Origin: CAZTLI01 sp964614375
GTDB lineage: Bacteria > Chloroflexota > Anaerolineae > Aggregatilineales > Phototrophicaceae
Reading direction: 5' to 3'
NCBI GenBank assembly: GCA_964614375.1
Contig: CAZTLI010000368.1
Span: 1-5,719, forward strand
DNA length: 5,719 nt
Below the pieces are notes generated by a model. That model ran no database searches and was not told the DNA's origin. It was given only the letters and a program-made list of their open reading frames with translations. Of the stretch, positions 1 through 4,765 are shown in pieces. Within the stretch, counting starts at the first letter, position 1. The number at the start of each line of letters is the position of its first letter. A program made the position numbers and the translations under genes.

Positions 1-407
1 GCGAACTGAACCCGGAAAGGGCGTCCAGCCACTATGAGACGACGCTCCACACATTTTTTGCAAACGCAGACCTGCCACGCTTTGATGTGATATTACTGGG
101 CATGGGCGATGATGGGCATACAGCTTCGCTATTTCCGGGCACAATTGCACTGGTCGAAACTGAACGATGGGTTGTTGCCAATTATGTGGATAAGTTAGGG
201 GTGTGGCGAATTACGCTCACACCCCCGGCAATTAACTACGCTCGGCATATTGCCTTTTTAGTGACAGGCACAAACAAAGCCACCCGTTTGCGTGCTGTAC
301 TACACAGTCAACACCAACCTATCGTTCTGCCCTCACAACTGATTCGACCCAAAGACGGTCAACTCCTGTGGATGGTGGATAAAGCAGCGGCAGCATCCCT
401 CGATTAG
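1..407 (+). CDS. pgl: 6-phosphogluconolactonase, C-terminal part (5' end outside window)
   Basis: Hydrolyses 6-phosphoglucono-1,5-lactone to 6-phosphogluconate in the cytoplasmic oxidative pentose phosphate pathway. The frame is open from the left edge (first whole codon at 3) to TAG at 405-407, giving 134 visible residues. The family is usually about 230-250 residues, so roughly the first 100 are missing. Seen in the fragment: the family hallmark GMGDDGHTASLFPG at fragment residues 33-46, preceded by the strand FDVILL; then a TLTPPAIN segment near 71-78, VTGTNKA near 88-94, and a C-terminal VDKAAA typical of the NagB/SOL (DevB) fold. A GTG at 87 lies inside the conserved FDVILLGMG strand and is not a real start. 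The gene converges on the MOSC gene with a 4-nt overlap of stop codons. Product call is firm; upstream context (often zwf or gnd) cannot be seen. Confidence 0.93.
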   Translation, partial: ELNPERASSHYETTLHTFFANADLPRFDVILLGMGDDGHTASLFPGTIALVETERWVVANYVDKLGVWRITLTPPAINYARHIAFLVTGTNKATRLRAVLHSQHQPIVLPSQLIRPKDGQLLWMVDKAAAASLD

Positions 408-1021
408 TCATCGACTGCGTACAGGATGTCCCCGGCCCGGATGATTGCGGGTTCCGCACCCGGATACACCGCATAATAGCCGCGAATGCCATTATCTAAA
501 AATTGCAGCGTCGCCTTGACTTGTTCAGCAGGTGGTCGGTCATTCTCAGGGAACGGTTGAATTTTCCCCGTAATCGCGAAGCGGCTGAATTCGACGCACG
601 GTGGCGCGGGTTGAAGGGATGCGAAGCGATAATCGACATTATTCGCCACACTATGTACGACTACCGAGTCACCCGCTTTGGCAGGGGCGACGATTTCCGC
701 GCAGTCAATGATGATATTCTCACCTGCGATACCGGTACTCAGGTGTGATCCAAAACGATCTCGGATGGCATCATAGTGGGCCGTAAACCCAATGGACACG
801 GCATTCTCTCGCCCGCGATTACGTGAACCGGGATGTGCCTCGTGATGCACGTCGATGATCCGTTGACCAGCCTCTGTAACACCATAAATCCCTTCGCGCG
901 TGATGTGAATTTCATCGACAACGAGTATCGGCGAGGGGTTATAGTGCCGATCCTGCCCCTCCCCAAACTTCAGACTTTCGCGTTGAATTTGCACAAACTG
1001 TACCCGTCCAATTTCGCGCAC
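404..1021 (-). CDS. MOSC domain-containing protein
   Basis: A 205-residue protein that I assign to the MOSC (molybdenum cofactor sulfurase C-terminal) fold, a beta-barrel domain that in known members handles sulfur or the molybdenum cofactor. Seen: HPGSRNRGRENAVSI (63-77), corresponding to the region where MOSC proteins begin their core; GIAGENIII (97-105), matching the family's G-x-x-GEN-[IL] element; a cysteine at 142 in APPCVEFSRF, where the conserved MOSC cysteine normally lies; and a closing segment near 180-202 (GYYAVYPGAEPAIIRAGDIL) resembling the usual G..A.V...G.I..GD pattern. The start is GTG at 1021 because AAGGAG lies 6 nt upstream; no better ATG is present. It lacks the N-terminal beta-barrel of MOCOS/mARC-type proteins, so it is a stand-alone domain of unknown substrate. 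It is probably last in the pepA-ppgK-MOSC strand run, though the 177-nt gap upstream may hold its own promoter. Confidence 0.8.
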   Translation of the reverse strand: MREIGRVQFVQIQRESLKFGEGQDRHYNPSPILVVDEIHITREGIYGVTEAGQRIIDVHHEAHPGSRNRGRENAVSIGFTAHYDAIRDRFGSHLSTGIAGENIIIDCAEIVAPAKAGDSVVVHSVANNVDYRFASLQPAPPCVEFSRFAITGKIQPFPENDRPPAEQVKATLQFLDNGIRGYYAVYPGAEPAIIRAGDILYAVDD

Positions 1022-1033
1022 AACTCACTCCTT
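1022..1033 (-). promoter_or_regulatory. Ribosome binding site of the MOSC gene (decides the GTG start)
   Basis: Read on the minus strand, AAGGAG (1033 to 1028) is followed by a 6-nt spacer and then GTG at 1021-1019. This is a strong Shine-Dalgarno match and is the reason for accepting a GTG start. A TGA (1027-1025) in the same frame as the MOSC gene sits within the spacer, so the protein cannot extend further upstream. Confidence 0.75.
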
Positions 1034-1174
1034 TTGTGTCTGGGGATGAAGTTTCAACAGTTCTCTTATACCCGCAATCCAGCAAAAATCCTCATATTAT
1101 TCGCTACCAATCGTTTGCGGTTCATTACAGTCTTCGCAATGCAGGGTATCGATTGGTTCACCACTCGCATTTCA
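1025..1174 (-). other. Possible relic of a small gene between ppgK and the MOSC gene
   Basis: This 177-nt gap has no intact gene that I can defend. On the minus strand, in the MOSC reading frame, the stretch between two stops reads like protein but is broken by TAA at 1099-1097. Before the break is a short Cys-x-x-Cys segment (LHCEDCNEPQTIGSE). After it comes YEDFCWIAGIRELLKLHP and then TGA, with AAGGAG overlapping the last codons, as is common where one gene ends just before the next. No standard start codon with a ribosome binding site is seen in this frame; an ATG at 1170-1168 lies in another frame. It may be a decayed zinc-ribbon-like small gene, a sequencing error in a real one, or chance. 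I do not assign a function. Confidence 0.2.
1106..1157. repeat. 8-bp inverted repeat with a nested 5-bp inverted repeat
   Basis: Arms ACCAATCG (1106-1113) and CGATTGGT (1150-1157) are perfect complements around a 36-nt loop. Within the loop TTGCG (1115-1119) can pair with CGCAA (1135-1139), so a branched or bulged hairpin is possible. No run of U follows on either strand, so it is not a typical intrinsic terminator. It could be an mRNA structure between ppgK and the MOSC gene, or chance. Confidence 0.35.
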
Positions 1175-1198
1175 AGCTCTTGATGTTGACACAATAAA

Positions 1199-1936
1199 CT
1201 ACAGTAAGGTTTCGGCAGCCAGTGCAGCGCCCACAATACCGGCATTGTTTCGTAATTCTGCCGGCACAGTCGCCGCCTTGACATCCAGATACGGGAAAAA
1301 TTTATCGAACTTCTTGCTCACCCCCCCACCAATCACAAACAGGTCAGGCCAAAATAGCGATTCGACATACTGTAGATAGTCATTGACCCGTTTACCCCAC
1401 TTTTTCCAGCTCAACCCCTCTTCATCCCGCGCACGCGATGAGGCGCGGTGTTCAGCATCTTTGCCATACATTTTGAGGTGACCTAACTCTGTATTTGGCA
1501 CCAGTTGGCCTTCAACAAACAGCGCGCTACCGATACCAGTGCCGAATGTTATGATCATAACCACGCCATCATGCCCGCGACCACCGCCAAAGCGCATTTC
1601 GGCGATACCGGCGGCATCCGCATCGTTCAGCACGCGCACCGGACAATTCGTTCTGGAGCGAATGTGTGCGGCTGCGTCGGCACCAATCCACGCATTGTCT
1701 ATATTAGCGGCTGTATAAATCACCCCTCGCCGCACGACACCCGGGACCGTGCAGCCAATCGCGCCCTTCCAGTTAAACGACTCGACAATCTCGCCCACGA
1801 CCTCAACAACGGCTTCAGGTGTAGCGGGCTGTGGTGTTGGAATGCGGTACCGTTCGGCGAGTAGTTCCCCCGTGCGTGTGTTGACAGGCGCGCCCTTCAC
1901 GCCGGTACCTCCGATGTCTATACCCAGAATCTCCAT
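1199..1936 (-). CDS. ppgK: Polyphosphate glucokinase (ROK family)
   Basis: Phosphorylates glucose to glucose 6-phosphate in the cytoplasm, using inorganic polyphosphate (often also ATP) as donor. The 245-residue protein shows the N-terminal phosphate motif GIDIGGTGVKGA (5-16), the catalytic-base segment NDADAAG (104-110; Asp105 is the likely base), the second phosphate motif TFGTGIGSA (130-138), ELGH (150-153) for sugar contact, and GGGVSKKFDKFFPYL (203-217). Typical ROK kinases carry a Cys-rich zinc motif shortly after ELGH. Here that stretch is instead KDAEHRASSRAR followed by EGLSWKKW, the pattern of polyphosphate glucokinases. The ATG at 1936 is chosen because GGAGGG lies 5 nt upstream and the protein then begins right at the first strand. 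It follows pepA by 47 nt on the same strand and is probably co-transcribed. Length fits the family. Confidence 0.93.
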   Translation of the reverse strand: MEILGIDIGGTGVKGAPVNTRTGELLAERYRIPTPQPATPEAVVEVVGEIVESFNWKGAIGCTVPGVVRRGVIYTAANIDNAWIGADAAAHIRSRTNCPVRVLNDADAAGIAEMRFGGGRGHDGVVMIITFGTGIGSALFVEGQLVPNTELGHLKMYGKDAEHRASSRARDEEGLSWKKWGKRVNDYLQYVESLFWPDLFVIGGGVSKKFDKFFPYLDVKAATVPAELRNNAGIVGAALAAETLL

Positions 1937-1947
1937 AACTGCCCTCC
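1937..1947 (-). promoter_or_regulatory. Ribosome binding site of ppgK (decides the start)
   Basis: On the minus strand GGAGGG (1947 to 1942) precedes ATG (1936-1934) by 5 nt. A longer reading from an ATG at 1996 would add 20 residues with no family counterpart and would overlap the end of pepA, so the shorter start is preferred. Confidence 0.75.
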
Positions 1948-1983
1948 GTTCCCAATCTTGTTTCGCGCGAAGTATAAAACTGG

Positions 1984-3504
1984 CTACTTTCGCCATTGCC
2001 GTACAAATTCTGTCAGCAATCGCACACCATATCCGGTTGCACCGCCCTGTTGATACCCGCCGTCAGCAGAATCACGCCGTGCCATTCCCGCCATATCAAT
2101 ATGTGCCCATGCGGGATAATCCACAAATGTGCGTAAGAATGCCGCCGACGTACCTACCCCGCCATATTGTCCACCCGAGTTTTTGACATCAGCACTATCC
2201 GATTCTATCGTCTTGCTGTAATCAGGATACAGGGGCAGTGACCAGACCCGTTCGTGTGTCATGTTTCCGGCTGTAATCAGCGCATCACGCAGCGTATCAT
2301 CAATACTGAACAAGCCACCGGCAACACCCGTCCCCAGCGCAACCATACACGAACCCGTCAAGGTAGCAATATCGACTACGGCTGCCGGGTTATAGCGTTT
2401 GGCATAGACGAGGGCATCGGCGAGCAGCATACGACCTTCGGCATCGGTGCTGATGATTTCGATGGTTTTTCCGTTGCTGGCTGTAATCACGTCTGAGGGT
2501 CGATAGGCTTGTCCATTAATCATATTATCCGCTGCCGGCACAAGACCAACCACATGCAATGGTAGATTCAATCGCGCAATCACCCGCATTGCGCCTAAGA
2601 CCGCGCCTGCACCCGCCATATCGACTTTCATCGTCAACATGCCATCGCGCGTTTTCAGGCTGTAGCCACCCGTATCAAACGTCACGCCCTTGCCTATCAG
2701 CACAATTGTTTGACCATCGGCGGCTTTGTCGGGATTGTGTTCCAGAATGATGAAACGCGGGGGTGCATCGCTTCCCTGTGCGACTGCCAGCAGCGCGCCC
2801 ATTTTGAGCGCTTGCATTTGCTGTTTTTCGATCACTTTAACAGCCAGCCCGACTGATTCCGCCATGCGTGTCGCTTCTTGCGCGAGATATTCCGGCGTAC
2901 AGAAATTCGGCGGCAGATTCACGAGGTCACGGGTGAAGTTCACACCTTCTGCGACAGCAATACCCGCTTGCACGCCTTGCTGCACATCGGACAAATCATC
3001 ATCACTGTAAGCAAGGAGCGTTAGCGCTTCGAGTGGCGAGTCTGTTGGATCATCTGTCTTCTGTCCCCGCCATTGATAGAGTCCCAACAGCGCCCCTGTT
3101 ACAAGTGCTTCCGCCGCAGTCGCAGGAGCCAGACCAGCGCGACCCGTGCCCGCAGTCACCATCGCCACCGTTTTTGATGCGAGAGTTCGCGCTCGCTGAA
3201 CCCCCTGTGCGGCTGCGCGGCGAAGCTGGTCGATTGTGAAGTCTTCGCGCTTGCCCAATCCAACAAGGATAAGTCGTCGTGCAGGGATAGACCCCCGCGG
3301 ATAAAGTACGGCAATCTGATTGACTTTCCCCGAAAAGTCGCCGTCGGCAATCATTTCAGCCAGCTCGCCATGCAATGCCGCATTCACGCTCTGGGCAGCA
3401 TGATTAGCTGCAACCTCACTTAAATTTGTCGTTTCAAAGAGCATAATAATTGCGGCATCAACCCGAGTCTGGATAACCGCTTCTGACGCGGCAGTAACGT
3501 TCAT
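1984..3504 (-). CDS. pepA: Leucyl aminopeptidase PepA (peptidase family M17)
   Basis: A cytosolic, normally hexameric, two-metal aminopeptidase that removes N-terminal residues from peptides. From the ATG at 3504 it has 506 residues, close to E. coli PepA (503). The metal and catalytic residues fall two positions after the E. coli ones: K272, D277, K284 (in GKGVTFDTGG and SLK), D295 (MKVDMAGAGAV), D354, E356 and R358 (STDAEGRM). An N-terminal alpha/beta domain (about 1-165) precedes the catalytic domain. The family signature NTDAEGRL reads STDAEGRM here, and DSGG reads DTGG; all catalytic residues are kept. Start: ATG at 3504 has GGTGG 9 nt upstream. A TTG at 3528 with GAGGA 4 nt upstream is the alternative and would add MWKGWIFN. 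It is divergent from pyrB and leads the minus-strand run pepA-ppgK-MOSC. In E. coli PepA also binds DNA (carAB control, Xer recombination); whether this one does is unknown. Confidence 0.96.
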   Translation of the reverse strand: MNVTAASEAVIQTRVDAAIIMLFETTNLSEVAANHAAQSVNAALHGELAEMIADGDFSGKVNQIAVLYPRGSIPARRLILVGLGKREDFTIDQLRRAAAQGVQRARTLASKTVAMVTAGTGRAGLAPATAAEALVTGALLGLYQWRGQKTDDPTDSPLEALTLLAYSDDDLSDVQQGVQAGIAVAEGVNFTRDLVNLPPNFCTPEYLAQEATRMAESVGLAVKVIEKQQMQALKMGALLAVAQGSDAPPRFIILEHNPDKAADGQTIVLIGKGVTFDTGGYSLKTRDGMLTMKVDMAGAGAVLGAMRVIARLNLPLHVVGLVPAADNMINGQAYRPSDVITASNGKTIEIISTDAEGRMLLADALVYAKRYNPAAVVDIATLTGSCMVALGTGVAGGLFSIDDTLRDALITAGNMTHERVWSLPLYPDYSKTIESDSADVKNSGGQYGGVGTSAAFLRTFVDYPAWAHIDMAGMARRDSADGGYQQGGATGYGVRLLTEFVRQWRK

Positions 3505-3553
3505 ATTAAAAATCCACCCTTTCCACAATCGTTCCTCACGTTAGACCCGCACG

Positions 3554-3582
3554 ATTATGGCACAACCTCACGGGAATTGCAG
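3554..3582 (-). promoter_or_regulatory. Candidate sigma70-type promoter for pepA
   Basis: Read on the minus strand, the -35 is CTGCAA (3582-3577, 3 of 6 to consensus), the spacer is 17 nt, and the -10 is CATAAT (3559-3554, 5 of 6). Transcription would start near 3547, giving a leader of about 43 nt to the ATG at 3504. The weak -35 keeps confidence modest, but position and spacing are right, and a 12-bp repeat (3584-3595) lies directly beside the -35. Confidence 0.45.
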
Positions 3583-3583
3583 C

Positions 3584-3600
3584 GACATGGTGTTAATGCC
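3584..3600. repeat. Direct repeat copy A / candidate operator beside the pepA -35
   Basis: GACATGGTGTTA (3584-3595) matches copy B at 3630-3641 in 11 of 12 bases. It is followed by ATGCC, so the whole site is also an imperfect inverted repeat (GACAT, 7 nt, ATGCC). It lies immediately upstream of the candidate pepA -35 element. Confidence 0.45.
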
Positions 3601-3627
3601 AGTGCCCGGTCTGCATGATAATCCGCG

Positions 3628-3657
3628 TTGACATGGTATTAGATGTCCTGATACAGT
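3628..3657 (+). promoter_or_regulatory. Sigma70-type promoter for pyrBC
   Basis: A perfect -35 TTGACA (3628-3633), an 18-nt spacer, and -10 TACAGT (3652-3657, 4 of 6 including the important first, second and last bases). Transcription would begin near 3664, leaving a leader of about 26 nt. That is too short for a PyrR-type attenuator or a pyrimidine-sensing leader hairpin, so control would more likely act on initiation. Repeat copy B overlaps the -35. Confidence 0.6.
3630..3648. repeat. Direct repeat copy B / candidate operator over the pyrB promoter
   Basis: GACATGGTATTA (3630-3641) repeats copy A 46 bp downstream. The site is also a perfect 5-bp inverted repeat: GACAT (3630-3634) and ATGTC (3643-3647) around 8 nt. 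It covers part of the -35 and the spacer of the pyrB promoter, where a bound protein would block RNA polymerase. The protein that might bind is not identifiable from sequence. Confidence 0.5.
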
Positions 3658-3678
3658 TACGCTCCGGCGATAGTTTCC

Positions 3679-3689
3679 GGGAGTAGACC
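3679..3689 (+). promoter_or_regulatory. Ribosome binding site of pyrB
   Basis: GGGAG (3679-3683) stands 6 nt before the ATG at 3690 and supports the long N-terminus of this PyrB (about 30 residues before the first conserved strand) rather than a later start. Confidence 0.7.
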
Positions 3690-4763
3690 ATGAGTCCCTC
3701 GCAACCAGACAGCTCTTATCTCCGCGATTCACGCGAGTACCTTGCTTGCTATACTCCGACACCCATTGATGGCAGCTTTGCAGGCAAGCACATCATCACT
3801 GTCGAGCAATTTCAACGACCCGATCTCGACACCCTGTTCAACAATACGTTTGCCTTGCGTGAACGTCTAAGCCGTCGCGACCCAACACTGACTCAATTAT
3901 GTGATGGGCGTGTTATGGCGACATTATTTTTCGAGGCGAGCACCCGCACTGATATGTCGTTTCAGGCAGCGATGCGGCGATTAGGGGGTGAAGTGGTCAG
4001 TGCCAGTAATGGGGTGCGCTTTTCATCGGTATACAAAGGCGAGAATTTAGCGGATACGGTGCGCGCTGCGGGATGTTATGCCGACATAATTGTGCTGCGG
4101 CATCCTGAATTGGGGTCAGCCTATCAAGCAGCACACTATCTCGATATGCTCAACAGCCGAATTGTAACGCCTACCGTCGTTATCAGCGGCGGTGATGGCC
4201 CGGGCGAACATCCTACACAGGCGCTGCTCGACCTGTTTACCATCGTCGATAAGAAAAATCACATCAATAATCTCACAATTACAATGGTCGGGGATTTACT
4301 TCACGGGCGTACTGTGCATTCGCTGGCAAAGTTAATCGCAATCTATGGTGTGAACAATACACGCCTGTGTTTTGTGTCACCGCCATCGCTTCGCATGCCA
4401 GACGAAATCCTTCGCTTTTTACGCGAACACCAGATTGATGTTTTTGAAACAGATAATTTGCAGGCTGTGCTGAGCGAAAGCGATGTCGTCTATTGGACGC
4501 GCGTGCAAGAGGAGCGCTTTGAAAATCAGGCTGCGTATGAAGCCATTCGCGATGATTTCATCATGACACCTGCCGTCTTGCGAGATGCCAAAGATGACAT
4601 GATTCTGCTGCACCCTCTGCCGCGTAAATATGAGATGGGCACACCAACAGACCATGATAATCTCGACATTGACCCGCGTACTGTTTATTTCCAACAGATG
4701 GAAAATGGGATGTTCGTGCGGATGGCACTGCTGGCGATGGTGCTTGGTCATGAGGAGTTATAA
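3690..4763 (+). CDS. pyrB: Aspartate carbamoyltransferase, catalytic chain
   Basis: Condenses carbamoyl phosphate with L-aspartate to N-carbamoyl-L-aspartate, step two of pyrimidine synthesis, in the cytoplasm. The 357-residue protein shows the carbamoyl-phosphate loop FFEASTRTDMSFQ (80-92, STRT 84-87), the mobile-loop lysine K116 in VYKGENLADT, R137 in RHPE, HPTQALLDLF (174-183), GRTVHSLA (206-213; R207 for aspartate), RVQEERF (271-277) and HPLPR (308-312), then ENGMFVRMALLAMVLG at the end. These match the aspartate enzyme rather than ornithine carbamoyltransferase. It is longer than E. coli PyrB (311) through an N-terminal extension of about 30 residues and a few extra residues after HPLPR. 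The normally basic position in DLKxGRTVHS is Leu204. No regulatory chain gene (pyrI) is in the window. pyrC begins 2 nt after the stop, so the two are one operon. Confidence 0.97.
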   Translation: MSPSQPDSSYLRDSREYLACYTPTPIDGSFAGKHIITVEQFQRPDLDTLFNNTFALRERLSRRDPTLTQLCDGRVMATLFFEASTRTDMSFQAAMRRLGGEVVSASNGVRFSSVYKGENLADTVRAAGCYADIIVLRHPELGSAYQAAHYLDMLNSRIVTPTVVISGGDGPGEHPTQALLDLFTIVDKKNHINNLTITMVGDLLHGRTVHSLAKLIAIYGVNNTRLCFVSPPSLRMPDEILRFLREHQIDVFETDNLQAVLSESDVVYWTRVQEERFENQAAYEAIRDDFIMTPAVLRDAKDDMILLHPLPRKYEMGTPTDHDNLDIDPRTVYFQQMENGMFVRMALLAMVLGHEEL

Positions 4764-4765
4764 AC
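4752..4765 (+). promoter_or_regulatory. Ribosome binding site of pyrC inside the pyrB tail
   Basis: GAGGAG (4752-4757) lies in the last codons of pyrB, 8 nt before the pyrC ATG at 4766. Together with the 2-nt gap between the genes, this indicates closely linked translation of the two. Confidence 0.65.

Noticed and set aside
1065..1070. TATAAG on the minus strand as a -10 for the MOSC gene
   Set aside because: It matches 5 of 6 and is well placed (about 44 nt before the GTG), but no -35 or extended -10 is visible, so it is too weak to annotate.
1962..1971. Perfect 10-bp palindrome TTCGCGCGAA in the pepA-ppgK gap
   Set aside because: A 10-bp palindrome in a gap this size arises by chance a few percent of the time, and nothing else around it (promoter, second copy) supports an operator.
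1971..1976. TATACT on the minus strand as a -10 for a separate ppgK promoter
   Set aside because: No acceptable -35 lies 16-18 nt upstream; co-transcription with pepA is simpler.
1937..1996. A 20-residue N-terminal extension of PpgK from an ATG at 1996
   Set aside because: It would overlap the end of pepA, has no ribosome binding site as good as GGAGGG before 1936, and adds residues that do not belong to the ROK fold.
3505..3528. A TTG start for PepA at 3528 (adds MWKGWIFN), with GAGGA 4 nt upstream
   Set aside because: Not excluded, but ATG at 3504 gives a length and active-site numbering within three residues of E. coli PepA. The extra residues look unlike the family's N-terminus.
3658..3689. 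A PyrR-binding leader or attenuator before pyrB
   Set aside because: The predicted leader is about 26 nt and has no terminator hairpin or U run.
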